From NCBI GenBank assembly GCA_032622095.1, contig CP136064.1, forward strand, positions 126,839,605-126,903,604: 64,000 nt of DNA. The letters are read 5' to 3'. How positions within the stretch are numbered: the first letter of the stretch is position 1; every line of letters starts with the position of its first letter. Shown here in pieces: positions 53,601 to 58,780 of this stretch. A model generated the notes under the pieces. The model saw only the letters and a program-made list of their open reading frames with translations. It had not been told where the DNA came from and did no database searches. This DNA comes from Siphonodentalium dalli (lineage: Eukaryota; Mollusca; Scaphopoda; Gadilida; Siphonodentaliidae). Position numbers and translations under genes: made by a program.

Positions 53601-54039
53601 GATAGGGTTCGACTATTCGACTTGCAGTCGACTTCTGAAAAACCTCTAAACGTTTCAACACTAATAAATATAGAACACATCTTGCATCATAATCTCAAAT
53701 AGTTTATTGAAGGACTTGCGGATGGTGCAAATTTACATTTCAATTGAGTTCCGATCTCGTAAAATATATCCTTGCGTTGTCTACAACTCATTCCATAAAA
53801 TATTCTTAATTAAGATATGTTTTGTGTTCTGACTATATATATTGAGAATTTTAATTGATTCGAAAATGATACAATAAGATTAGTTTCTCACCGGTTCCCA
53901 ATAATTGTAAGTTTCATCACAGTCACTGATAATATTCCACACAGCAGAACACAGTCTTGCAGACATGAAGAGCTTGAATGCTGTCTGTCCTTGTGGAGCC
54001 CACGGGTCATAGACATAGAAAGCATTATCGGTTTCTGTC
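15962..54039 (-). CDS. ALG9: ALG9, partial gene, six internal exons
   Basis: This gene encodes a dolichyl-phosphate-mannose-dependent alpha-1,2-mannosyltransferase of the ER membrane. ALG9 (family GT22) adds two alpha-1,2 mannoses to the lumenal lipid-linked oligosaccharide for N-glycosylation. Six minus-strand exons join in phase to about 222 codons without a stop. They contain the GT22 signature SDCDETYNYWEP, then GKGFQTWEY, LRSYAYL, FYFLR, LPSSFSMY, IIGWPFSA and LPIA, all in the order expected for ALG9. This is roughly the first half of the ~600-residue family protein, minus its N-terminus. The start exon (above 54039) and the C-terminal exons (below 15962) were not found. Introns are 7.2, 7.0, 4.4, 16.9 and 2.0 kb and are packed with transposable elements. 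ALG12 and PIGB are also GT22 members, but these motifs fit ALG9. Confidence 0.97.
16369..16531. repeat. hairpin inside the hAT element
   Basis: Arms around 'ggattgcattgatccgcc' and its reverse complement meet at about 16441-16445, with flanking matches (cgacatcaaag / ctttgatgtcgg) out to 16369 and 16531. The two arms differ by indels. It lies upstream of the BED-finger ORF. Confidence 0.85.
16655..16930 (+). pseudogene. BED-type zinc-finger start of a hAT transposase
   Basis: An ATG at 16655 opens about 91 codons. The sequence reads TNVWDYY, a KAKC segment, SSSGSTSGMKKHLATKH and then an acidic tail. This is the BED zinc-finger layout (aromatic W-x-Y/F, C-x2-C, H-x3-5-H) usual at the N-terminus of hAT transposases. 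The second expected Cys is replaced (KCVQY), so the finger is broken, and the rest of the transposase is missing before the right end at 17297. Confidence 0.85.
16988..17126. repeat. second hairpin inside the hAT element
   Basis: Arms starting 'aggcgattgttgtggtgat' and ending 'atccacaacaatcacc' pair across a centre near 17058. They share the inner 'cagactatactaatgca' / 'tgcattaggatagtctg' match with a few differences. Confidence 0.8.
17306..18019. other. ALG9: ALG9 intron remainder
   Basis: Unique-looking AT-rich intron sequence between the hAT element and the exon at 18020. It has no further feature except short inverted stretches (for example 'gggacatt' near 17401 and 'atgtcccg' near 17482). 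Confidence 0.6.
18020..18081 (-). CDS. ALG9: ALG9 exon e (fifth recognised)
   Basis: The 62-base exon has 20 codons from LAIPAVACSAIIGWPFSAVL plus two bases of a Gly codon finished by the next exon. The acceptor is 'gatatttcag' and the donor 'gtgagt'. IIGWPFSA is the most conserved part: animal ALG9 has AILGWPFSA here, followed directly by LPIAFD, which is what the next exon supplies. The exon is hydrophobic and would be membrane-embedded. Confidence 0.95.
18133..18547. mobile_element. ~415-bp MITE family Q, complete copy
   Basis: Ends are long imperfect inverted repeats of about 70-90 bases, starting at 'ctgaacttagtgtgtctga' and including 'cagaatgaggtcccc' and a 'gggtgaatttggtg' stretch. 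Each end is itself partly palindromic. Related copies lie at 20957-21450, 26535-26782, 45430-45755 and 51475-52085. No ORF. It lies 52 bases upstream (in gene orientation) of the ALG9 exon at 18081. Confidence 0.8.
18595..19370. repeat. tandem duplication, ~404-bp period
   Basis: A stretch with 'ttgtcgggcagaatctgggg' at about 18648 recurs at about 19052. The match extends over 'aacaatatat', 'ggggtcctattta', the 'cccaaccgtgaa' segment and 'ccccatgaa'. The two copies differ by many small changes, so the duplication is old. Confidence 0.85.
19724..22256 (+). mobile_element. composite ~2.5-kb repeat R, copy 1
   Basis: Starts near 'acaagacagtcaatgactgt', followed by 'ggggtcgctcacc', and runs through 'tatgtccctggtcccaccc' and family-Q sequence (20957-21450). 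The end has 'tgacctcatttgaacaaatc', GGACGG repeats and 'cttcgtctcaggtgagctaa'. The same order recurs at 50334-53209, and the 5' portion at 25100-26460. The start has GCTCACC and the end has GGTGAGC, a short inverted match. There is no transposase ORF. It is probably a non-autonomous element, perhaps of the Helentron/'pearl' type by its ends. Confidence 0.75.
20957..21450. mobile_element. MITE family Q, copy within repeat R
   Basis: Begins 'agtgtgtctgtcatttgcgg' and ends 'cagacacactaaattcagg'. It includes a ~95-base inner palindrome (21270-21363) around 'gagggtgaatttggtgatgc'. A short insertion (about 21370-21430) separates the inner palindrome from the outer end. Confidence 0.75.
22500..23480 (+). 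repeat. degenerate ~23-28-bp minisatellite, forward block
   Basis: Irregular units of the type 'ccaaaccatccaatgagtgtcc' repeat about 35-40 times with heavy divergence. The several open frames across it (for example 22439-22759 and 23164-23502) are by-products of the repeat. The block is followed by non-repetitive DNA, a long hairpin (23811-23971) and reverse-orientation units (24060-24320). Confidence 0.85.
23811..23971. repeat. long near-perfect hairpin
   Basis: Arms of about 77 bases (from 'ataaggattaactgtcatg' inward) are reverse complements with about three differences. The centre is 'aaaccctttgggttt'. It lies between minisatellite blocks of mainly opposite orientation. Confidence 0.92.
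24000..24320 (-). repeat. degenerate minisatellite, mainly reverse block
   Basis: After about two forward units (24000-24055), units such as 'ttgggacactcattggatga' repeat in the opposite orientation to 22500-23480. With the hairpin between them, the whole 22.5-24.3 kb segment is foldback-like. Confidence 0.8.
24321..25099. other. ALG9 intron, no feature recognised
   Basis: Intron sequence without an exon. Two partly similar stretches (24740-24850 and 24860-24990, both with 'cattttgta' and a 'ttcggtttcgc'/'ttcgttttgcg' segment) suggest an old tandem duplication. Confidence 0.5.
25100..26460 (+). mobile_element. composite repeat R, copy 2 (5' part, diverged)
   Basis: Follows the same order as 19724-20870: 'acaagacagtcaaagactgt', then 'ggggtcgctcaccag', 'tatccatggacccaaaac' and 'tatgtccctggtcccaccc'. 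From about 25840 an unrelated insertion or strongly diverged stretch interrupts it. The 'ggccctggcttctcacc' and GGACGG-type tail return at 26260-26430. Confidence 0.7.
26535..26782 (+). mobile_element. MITE family Q, 5' part only
   Basis: Shows the 'atagtgtctgacttttga' end, the inner palindrome and the 'cctcaactgctatgggaga' interior. It stops at 'atagaaactgaacagaa', about 40 bases before the foldback element begins. The 3' half is missing. Confidence 0.7.
26824..31632. mobile_element. 4.8-kb foldback element with minisatellite core
   Basis: The left arm (26824-28180) and right arm (30290-31632) are imperfect reverse complements along their whole ~1.35 kb, starting at 'tagtccgggagctaatagg' and its complement. 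The core is a degenerate ~42-48-bp minisatellite that itself changes orientation at about 28930: 'ggtcatg...gtatacaggg' units on the left, their complements on the right. Arms carry repeated AAGATGGC/ATGGCCGCC motifs. No transposase ORF or clear target duplication was seen. Long inverted repeats with tandem cores are typical of foldback elements (Drosophila FB, sea-urchin TU, Galileo). Confidence 0.88.
28200..30280. repeat. orientation-switching minisatellite core
   Basis: Units centred on 'tatggtcatg' plus 'gtatacaggg' run on the plus strand from 28200 to about 28880. After a switch zone (28880-28975, containing 'tatacatgtatacatgtaca') the complementary units run to 30280. The right side is longer (about 1.3 kb against 0.7 kb). 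Open frames here are repeat artefacts. Confidence 0.85.
31744..32857. mobile_element. hAT-like element, non-autonomous
   Basis: Ends are TAGGGTCCTGCGAAT and its complement (ATTCGCAGGACCCTA), flanked by an 8-base duplication with one mismatch (GTTCAGCG at 31736-31743, ATTCAGCG at 32858-32865). Subterminal 'attcgattcg' repeats are abundant at both ends. Length is 1114 bp. No transposase domain was recognised. Duplication size and TAGGG-type ends fit hAT. Confidence 0.85.
33063..34892. mobile_element. ~1.8-kb TIR element, unknown superfamily
   Basis: The first 32 bases (from 'gtcagatgctcgtagcccgt') match the complement of the last 32 with two differences. Weaker matching continues inward through 'gggtatatgc'. 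The interior holds G-runs (33621-33629, 34091-34101), CCCCTGTCGGGG-type small palindromes at 34320-34370, and a stretch near 33440-33480 resembling the 5' part of repeat R. No transposase was seen and the target duplication is unclear. Confidence 0.75.
34974..35136 (-). CDS. ALG9: ALG9 exon d (fourth recognised)
   Basis: The 163-base exon starts with one base completing the Arg codon begun in the previous exon (FYR), then 54 codons beginning GVIKQFGGNVGRLTLW and ending WYMGHFK. The acceptor is 'ttatttttctag' and the donor 'gtaagg'; it ends in phase 0. The SSGMF and YLPSSFSMY stretches correspond to the STGMF...FLPSSFCMY region of animal ALG9. The exon is strongly hydrophobic, likely one to two membrane helices. 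Confidence 0.96.
35137..35804. other. ALG9 intron, no feature recognised
   Basis: Intron sequence upstream (in gene orientation) of the exon at 35136. No repeat boundary or RNA gene was recognised. Confidence 0.5.
35805..38205 (+). mobile_element. 'pearl'-like element with ~164-bp tandem core
   Basis: A left module has 'agtgtcaatgacactagctc' then 'aacttgg'. It is followed by about 14 tandem monomers of 164 bases (some 155) and a right end 'gtaaagttgagctaaaa'. Each monomer has 'aagatggctgctggcggcc', 'gaatgaccccaaaatgac', 'tcgttcccatctacatgtc' and 'ggtacgacctgtagcccgtg'. Bivalve pearl elements (non-autonomous Helitron/Helentron relatives) have exactly this plan with ~160-bp cores. The assignment is by architecture, not by alignment. 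A relic of the same family lies at 46722-47110. Confidence 0.8.
36145..38092 (+). repeat. 164/155-bp tandem array
   Basis: The 'acgacctgta' landmark falls at 36145, 36309, 36464, 36628, 36792, 36956, 37120, 37284, 37448, 37603, 37767, 37932 and 38087. Spacings are 164, 155, 164 (seven times), 155, 164, 165 and 155. The short monomers share a replacement of 'agtcatacaaagagtaaa' by 'aattttgaaa'-type sequence, so two monomer classes alternate irregularly. Confidence 0.95.
38330..39150 (+). repeat. repeat R, strongly diverged 5' part
   Basis: Carries 'aaagactgagaagacagg', 'cagtcaatacttttcaaaat' and 'aactgttggaaattc' stretches in the same order as 19760-20100. It is then interrupted by the 140-bp MITE at 38813. 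Later 'gtgttaaatctcctatctct' recalls 26030 in copy 2. Confidence 0.6.
38813..38952. mobile_element. 140-bp TTAA-flanked palindromic MITE (piggyBac-type)
   Basis: Flanked on both sides by TTAA (38809-38812 and 38953-38956). The ends are CCCTTTCAGTGC inverted repeats, and the element is nearly one full hairpin (arms of about 60 bases). A TTAA target with CCC-starting inverted repeats is the piggyBac hallmark. No coding capacity. Confidence 0.9.
39160..39530. other. ALG9 intron, no feature recognised
   Basis: No repeat or exon was recognised between the diverged repeat R and the donor site of the exon at 39531. Confidence 0.5.
39531..39601 (-). CDS. ALG9: ALG9 exon c (third recognised)
   Basis: The 71-base exon encodes 23 residues (VVLFYFLRCCLAIICAFCEL then CFY) plus the AG of an Arg codon completed in the next exon. 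The acceptor is 'tctgttccag' and the donor 'gtaagt'. Animal ALG9 has VLFYFLRCLLAF...CELYFYR at the same place. It is too short to stand out as an open frame and was found by searching for the piece missing between flanking exons. It is hydrophobic, a membrane helix. Confidence 0.95.
39602..41084. other. ALG9 intron with short CCTTGG-rich stretch
   Basis: Mostly featureless intron. At 40460-40760 the words 'ccttgg', 'aaccttgg', 'gatttccta' and 'aaggttt' recur in both orientations, a degenerate low-order repeat. The open frame at 40581-40790 lies in this stretch and has no family signature. Confidence 0.5.
41624..41667 (+). repeat. 44-base G homopolymer
   Basis: An uninterrupted run of 44 G inside the hAT element at 41335-42707. 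The length may be affected by sequencing. It could form G-quadruplexes on the plus strand, and as an ALG9 intron it would be C-rich in the transcript. Confidence 0.9.
42117..42335 (-). pseudogene. TTF-type zinc-finger remnant of hAT transposase
   Basis: A minus-strand open frame of about 72 codons contains FKDAWTLNRPWL, then FCKVC near its end. This resembles the W...PWL...FCxxC start of the TTF-type finger found at the N-terminus of many hAT transposases. No catalytic domain follows, so it is a dead fragment. Confidence 0.6.
42830..43140 (+). repeat. interspersed repeat C, copy
   Basis: 'tattatcctgcagcccaaa', 'gtgtctatggaat' and 'ggatcaccatcaacctgg' follow in the order seen (partly reversed in spacing) at 13860-14160. 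The segment at 41085-41180 left of the hAT element is another piece, so the hAT element may have inserted into a repeat-C copy. Confidence 0.6.
43498..43735 (+). repeat. ~30-bp degenerate minisatellite
   Basis: About seven units of the form 'atatggtcccatgagggtca' plus 'attaaa' with variable spacing. Confidence 0.85.
43960..44150 (+). repeat. 'ccataactctg' family unit with GGACGG tail
   Basis: One unit: 'gtcgaaaaagggacataact', 'cttgatctgtattttggtg', 'ttatcatccggaaaccaaa', then a GGACGGAC tract. Confidence 0.8.
44151..45425. other. ALG9 intron, no gene recognised
   Basis: Unique-looking intron DNA. Open frames on both strands (for example 44897-45337) lack any family signature. Confidence 0.5.
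45430..45755 (-). mobile_element. MITE family Q, reverse-oriented copy
   Basis: Reads 'ggggacctcatcttttcgaa' through the interior in reverse to 'gacacactatttcaagg'. It includes the ~95-base inner palindrome at 45640-45728. One end is shortened. Confidence 0.75.
46017..46146. mobile_element. palindromic MITE family P, copy 2
   Basis: A 130-bp hairpin-like element with inverted ends starting 'taatgctctaagtaatcgat' and including 'tccttaac'. The interior is 'gatgaatggcaacaagccat'. This is the cleanest of three copies in the window. A TA or TTAA-type target is possible. Confidence 0.9.
46561..46695 (-). CDS. ALG9: ALG9 exon b (second recognised)
   Basis: The 135-base exon encodes 45 residues starting TYFMMFGKGFQTWEYAPQYA and ending FGGNK. 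The acceptor is 'ttcttttctcag' and the donor 'gtgaga'; phase is 0 at both ends. GKGFQTWEY and LRSYAYLWLH are hallmark ALG9 sequences that directly follow the NYWEP of the preceding exon. Confidence 0.97.
46707..47110 (+). mobile_element. 'pearl'-like relic: left end and one old monomer
   Basis: 'gaaagtgtcaatgacactg' plus 'agctcagcttgg' appears twice in tandem (46721 and 46778), matching the left module at 35805. A single diverged monomer follows at about 46940-47060 (aggatttagtcatgtaaaga... gttcccatatagatatg). It is less than 30 bases from the ALG9 acceptor at 46696. Confidence 0.75.
47111..48300. other. ALG9 intron, no gene recognised
   Basis: No exon or repeat boundary was recognised. A small cluster of 'caacgcgg' and 'atgcggtcacaatg' words at 47270-47335 is locally repetitive. 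Confidence 0.5.
48302..48620 (+). repeat. interspersed repeat B, copy 2 with ACGG tail
   Basis: Begins 'ggtcagccgaccaaagtgtc', ends past 'gagttgattacaccatgaag' and then a short 'gtgacggacggactaacg' tail and 'ctcgggggacaatt'. It shows the complete 3' end of the family, which copy 1 lacks. Confidence 0.85.
48790..48990 (+). repeat. conserved ~52-bp element copy 2, then 'ccataactctg' unit
   Basis: 48793-48842 is nearly identical to 13109-13160 (gatcacgatcggcagatgtt ... ccttggcgatagtgatc). From about 48870 a 'ccataactctg' unit follows with 'caaacccaaattcga' and 'ctcacataccaaattta'. Confidence 0.75.
49640..50180 (+). repeat. three 'ccataactctg' units ending in a palindrome
   Basis: 'gggccataa' units start at about 49655, 49800 and 49948. 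The last passes through degenerate GGAC repeats to a palindrome at 50143-50178 (gtaccatactatggtatgg...), the same tail as at 15718-15752. Confidence 0.85.
51475..52085. mobile_element. MITE family Q, doubled copy within repeat R
   Basis: Two successive family-Q interiors ('cttcccagaagatgaggcct' at 51620 and 51964), each followed by the 'gtgaatttggtgatgctag'-type inner palindrome; the second is truncated. The 3' outer end 'cagacacactaaattcagg' is present only once, at 52066-52085. Confidence 0.7.
53100..53155 (+). repeat. GGAC/GGATGGAC microsatellite
   Basis: Degenerate (GGAC)n with GGATG variants near the 3' end of repeat R copy 3. Similar tracts occur at 5460-5530, 15631-15690, 22166-22205 and 44108-44140, always near a repeat's 3' end. 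Confidence 0.9.
53210..53891. other. ALG9 intron, no feature recognised
   Basis: Intron sequence immediately 3' (gene orientation) of the exon at 53892. No repeat was recognised. Confidence 0.5.
53892..54039 (-). CDS. ALG9: ALG9 exon a (first recognised, with GT22 motif)
   Basis: The 148-base exon begins with one base completing an upstream codon, then 49 codons. It contains WAPQGQTAFKLFMSARLCSA and then SDCDETYNYWEP. Animal ALG9 has VWAPEGSTAFK...SARLCAAL..NISDCDETFNYWEP. The acidic DE pair is the GT22 lumenal-loop catalytic motif. The acceptor is 'gatattttgcag' and the donor 'gtgaga'; it ends in phase 0. The start-codon exon lies at higher coordinates and ends two bases into a codon; ALG9 N-termini are variable and I could not identify it. 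Confidence 0.97.
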
Positions 54040-54198
54040 CTGCAAAATATCATCAAGAAAGGTTTCTTTGCAACTGACAAATCAAACAGTTTTAAAATAC
54101 TACAGCTTATTAGACCTCAAATCCAGATAACTGTTTGTTAAATGTTTCATCCCAAAATAGATATGTAGATTCCCCCATTCATTTCTAAAAAAAATAAA

Positions 54199-54600
54199 AG
54201 GTCAGCCAACCACAGTGTCCCCCGACAACGTGGCAAGTCGATGCCACTTTGTTAAAGAATTTTTTTTTAAATGTTGAAATGTTCTAAGTCGAAAGGGTTA
54301 ATAACTCCGTCAAAAAATAATTTTTCCGTCATCTATATACATGTTGCACATCTTCAATATATTGGCAACAATATTCTGAAGTTTCAAATCTCTAGGATGA
54401 AAACTGTAGGCGGAGTTGATTACACCATGAAGGTACCCTCATACTGAAAATTATAAAAAATATTGAAATTTTCTAAGTCGAGAATGGTTAATAACTCCGT
54501 CAAAAAATAATTTTTCCGTCATCTATATACATGGGCAACAATATTCTGAAGTTTAAAATCTGGGATGAAATCTGTAGTAGGAGTTGACAATAAACATTGG
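54199..54600 (+). repeat. interspersed repeat B, copy 3 (partly doubled)
   Basis: A full unit, 'ggtcagccaaccacagtgtc' to 'gagttgattacaccatgaag' (54199-54432), is followed by a second partial unit (54450-54590) that lacks the first third. Confidence 0.85.
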
Positions 54601-54759
54601 AATGGTATATTCTTTATTTTTTGTGATGTTCACACACTTCAAAGGGCCACATGATTTTAATTTAAACACTTCTGTGATAGATAGTGTACATATTGTGCGC
54701 ATTACATCTCCATCCTTATTATTATTACTCGGCGTTGCATGGGTAAAGTGTGGCATATT

Positions 54760-55690
54760 ACAATGGTTCTGGTTCTTGGGAGTTGGTCGTTACACCCCTC
54801 TACCCGCCCTTAACGGCGATGTTGGATGGACATCCCCTTATTGCCGTCGGTGGTATTCGATGCTGAGATTCTGGAATCGTTGATTGACCATGCACGCTGG
54901 CAGAATTACAAAACAAGTATTTTTATGGGACATCTTAAACTGTAAGAAAGATAGTTGGGCTGCCCACTTTAAATTAATCACAGATACTGAACATGAATAA
55001 TATATTTGACGATAGACGAATGTGTAATCTCGATGAGTGTCATGAAGCCCTTAAGAGACATTTTCAGAAAACTTGGTCTGCAGATACAAAAAAATTACCT
55101 AAATTGAGAACCTATATATTATTTAAACACACATACGAATTAGAAAGATATGTCACTCTTAACATCAGCAAAGCTGAAAGATCGATTATGGCACAATTTC
55201 GATGCGGTGTTCTCCCCTTGAATATTGAGACTGGGAGGTATAATAAGGAAGATTCCGACAAGAGATATTGTTCTCTGTGTGATTGTAGCCAAGTTGAATA
55301 TGAGACACATTTTCTGCTTAACTGTCAAGCATATAAACACTTGCGATCAAAACTGATGTCATATATCGCGATTGAACATGGACAGACACAATTTAGTGAC
55401 GTCTGCTTGCTTACGCGGCTAATGAATCGGTATCCCCTTCAAGTAGCTAAATTTCTTTATAGTGCTTATCAAAAAAGACAAGATCTTCTTAGCAAAACCT
55501 TTTCTATCCCATGAATGTGCACAACAATTTTCTTTATTATTTGTTTAAAGTGACTTATAGGCCTTATTGGCCGGGTGTGTTGTTATTTTGTAACTCGACA
55601 TTGTTATCACCTGTATGTGATGTTTTGTATACACTATACACACATGTCACTATAATAAAATATTCGTTCGTTCGGTTGCCAATAATTAAT
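54760..55690 (+). pseudogene. LINE reverse-transcriptase 3' end, decayed
   Basis: Frames read LGVGRYTPLPALNGDVGW, RRWYSMLRFWNR, then KQVFLWDILNCKKDSW in another frame. From 54993 a longer frame follows with FRCGVLPLNIETGRY, RYCSLCDCSQVEYETHFLLN and CQAYKHLRSKL. The CxxC...HxxxxC cluster at the C-terminus of the pol protein is typical of invertebrate non-LTR retrotransposons. At least two frameshifts or stops (about 54884 and 54990) kill it. The 3' end has an 'ataaaatattcgttcgttcg' simple-repeat tail. The 5' part is truncated; the clade cannot be told. Confidence 0.85.
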
Positions 55691-55699
55691 TAATTTAAT

Positions 55700-56180
55700 T
55701 AACTATGAGTGCGCCCCCCTAGATCATATGAGGTCGACAACACCTATCTGATGACACTCCCGCTGAGTCAAGTTAGCCCTCTGTACCAATCTTCAGCCCT
55801 CCCCCACCAGAGAACAACTGTTTTGTCTCTGTAATATATTAATTTAAACAATTATTAGTGCCACTTTAAGACATCTGAGGTAACCAGCACCTACAGTAAT
55901 GCCCTAAATTAATTGTTCAGGATTTAGTCTCTCACTGAGAGCTTTCCGATGAATAGAAACAAGCCATATTTCCGATTAAATCCTGAAAAATTACCCATAA
56001 TTCTGCTGTGGTTAAGGAGTCGATTATTTAGGGCATTACTCTATATCATGATACTCCTTGGGTCAAGTTAAAACCGTGTACCGATTTTCAGATCCCATAG
56101 TCCAACCGTTTGGTCGCTATGATTAATTAAATAATTAAATTAATTATTAGTGCCCCTTTAAGACATCTGAGGTCAATAGA
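55700..56180 (+). repeat. tandem unit interrupted by a MITE
   Basis: A unit ending 'ttattagtgccactttaaga' plus 'catctgaggt' (55850-55882) recurs as 'ttattagtgcccctttaaga' plus 'catctgaggt' (56143-56172). Upstream 'ctgatgacactcccgctgag' pairs with 'catgatactccttgg'. MITE copy 3 sits between them. Confidence 0.7.
55897..56038. mobile_element. palindromic MITE family P, copy 3
   Basis: Ends 'taatgccctaaattaattg' and 'cgatta' plus 'tttagggcatta'. The interior is 'gatgaatagaaacaagccat'. The left half is rearranged relative to copy 2 ('ttcaggatttagtctctcac' inserted near 55915). Confidence 0.85.
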
Positions 56181-56499
56181 GAGTAATTAAATGGGACATT
56201 TATTCATTACTATTTTCAGAATTTAAACCAGAGAACACACATTCGTTTTGCCATTAAATGTGAAAATATGATAAGTGTCATGCTATGAAAAACATTGTTA
56301 TAATCACGGATAAATTTATAACATCATGGCCAAAATATAATCTCAGTATATTATGATTTGACAACAAAAATGTTGTTTGAATAGAGCCAATTTAACACTG
56401 AATTTATGCATGGATATCAAAATTAGAGTGAAGAAAGATGGCAGCATTATTTTCAGTTGCTGATTGGTTGAAAATATCCAGTAATAAATATTTGATTCT

Positions 56500-58780
56500 C
56501 AGCTGTGGAAAGGTCCATTGGACCAGCCCATATTGTTCCCGGGATGAAAGTAGGCCTACATACCAAACTTGAGTCGGATCGATCGAGGTCCAGAAACATG
56601 CATATGGGTCAAAATCTCAAAAGTGACAATTTTCACGTAACACCCCTAATCATTGGTAGAAAATTAAAACAGTGCTTAGCTGTGGTTATATTTCTATTTT
56701 TATTGATAGCTGAGGTTACATTGAGATTTTAAAATGCACGCGTTTTATTATAATCATTATATTATTCTTGCTCCAGCCTTCCAAACATTGCAATACCTGT
56801 AAAAATGCCATGTAACAGATGGGATTTCCAAACTTTGAGTATAATTTCTTTAAAAACTACCAAATGTAATTGATATAATTTTCTCTGAAAAGTATACATA
56901 AAACTAGATAATTATTCTGAACGTGTAATTATATCCAGTATGTAAAAGGTGTTTCTGAATTTCAGCTGTTTCTGCGTGTAACACCTTTTATGTCATTCCT
57001 GTTACCATATAACAAAAACTGCAGTTAGCAGTTATGAGGATGCGGACATAGATGGCTATTTGAGCCTAAGTGATAGGACATGTGATGGCAATGTATGTGA
57101 AAGTAAACATGTATGCATTTAAGAAGCTGTTTTTTCGATGGTGAAGCGATTAAGTTGTTACTTTTAGGGAGTATGTTAATTCGGTGTCATTCCTGTTACC
57201 ACGATATAGCAAGAAAATATAATTAAATCAGTATCCTCTTTATTTTTTTAGTTTACTTTACAAAAGTTCTTTAAAACTAAAATAAAATGGATTTATCTCT
57301 CTGGTTATTTCAAACTGAAAAATCTCATCAAAAATAAAAATGTCATTCCTGTTGCTGTCATCCCTGTTACTTGAACCAATAAAAAGTAACAGATATGACT
57401 AATAGTAAAAGGAATGACAAACATATATCAGTTGATAGGATTTCTAAAATAAGAACAGCAAACATTATCAAACCTGTATTTTCTGTTGTGGTGTGTACAC
57501 AATTTACATTGTCAGGTAGGATATCTGTGTTGGGTTGCAATCTTGGGATTGGGTGTTGCCCGAGTTTTCGTACCTATATTATATCTTGCAGGTGGGTTAA
57601 TATGGGGTAGCGAAGGGTGGCATTGCGAACGGACCTCGTGATATTGATGCAAGTTCATTCAACATTAATTTTCATAACTTCAGAACATTTAGCTGGACAA
57701 GTGGGCTACTAGTAGTAGTATATTTGTCTAAGGTTGGATGGATAGCCAAAGTTAAATATTTTCAAGGAACGGTTTGGGTGCTGTGCACATTACTTGGACC
57801 GAATAAGTGGGTGCATTGGTTGGGTTAAATGGATAGGACACAAAATCTTGCTTGCACCTATCACCACTACATGTAGCATATTGTCATTGGAAACAAAATT
57901 TTCGCCATCAATCTTCATCAGCATATTTGTTATTTATGGTGTAATGGAATTAATTCTGCTATTCTTGCTGTAGTGTAATGCTAGCTGCTTAGAATATATT
58001 AAACATACAGATACTGATATCTAGAGTGTCATTACTGTTACCGTTGTGTCATTCGTGTTACCGGCAAGTCATTCCTGTTACCATGTACATATAGTTTTGC
58101 AAAAAATATCTACAAAAATAGTTCAAAAACAATACTGATCATGTTGTTTAGTCTGGACACAGCAAACATTCTAACATATCATTAATAAATGAGGTATCAT
58201 TATTTTAGAATCTACAGGAGGAAGCAAGCAATATTTTTTGGGGTTTTACATGGAATGAGCATTAGAATGATGTAAAAGTTATTTATATGTTGGGATATTC
58301 CATTGTATGCTTTATATTATGTTTGGGTAATTTTGTTTATGCAGTGGTCATAATATGGGCTTCAATAGTATGTATTTGATAGTTAACTGGATCTATTTTT
58401 GTTAGTAACAGGAATGACAAGCAGAAAAGCACCAAAGAGAAACAATGCGTTGCTATGGCAACGGGATCTGGAATCCAGCTCTGCTGAGACACGTAGGATG
58501 TCCCCTGTGGACTCACCTTCCATATTAAATGAATTAACACTCTCCCTATGAATGTTCTAAATTTCACAAAATGGAACCCCAAAATGTGCACTTTTGAGAT
58601 TTTGACCCATATATGAGCGTATGTGAGCGAGGTCAAGGACAGTCGCACGTGAAATTGGACCTGCACGTATTGTTCCCGGGATCAAAGTAGGCCTACATAC
58701 CAAATTTGAGTCAGATCACTCAAGCAGTTTTTGAGTCTATAACACACATACATACATACACACAGACAGAAGTTCCAAAA
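56500..58780 (+). repeat. unclassified repeat with 15-bp motif cluster
   Basis: A terminal-like block with 'attgttcccgggatgaaag' and 'taggcctacataccaaa' occurs at 56527-56570. It recurs at 58668-58712, near the right end, in the same orientation. Between them lie about ten copies, both orientations, of a motif close to GTCATTCCTGTTACC (56992, 57186, 57342, 57357, 57386r, 57405r, 58028, 58048, 58068, 58403r). No gene is supported. Confidence 0.6.
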
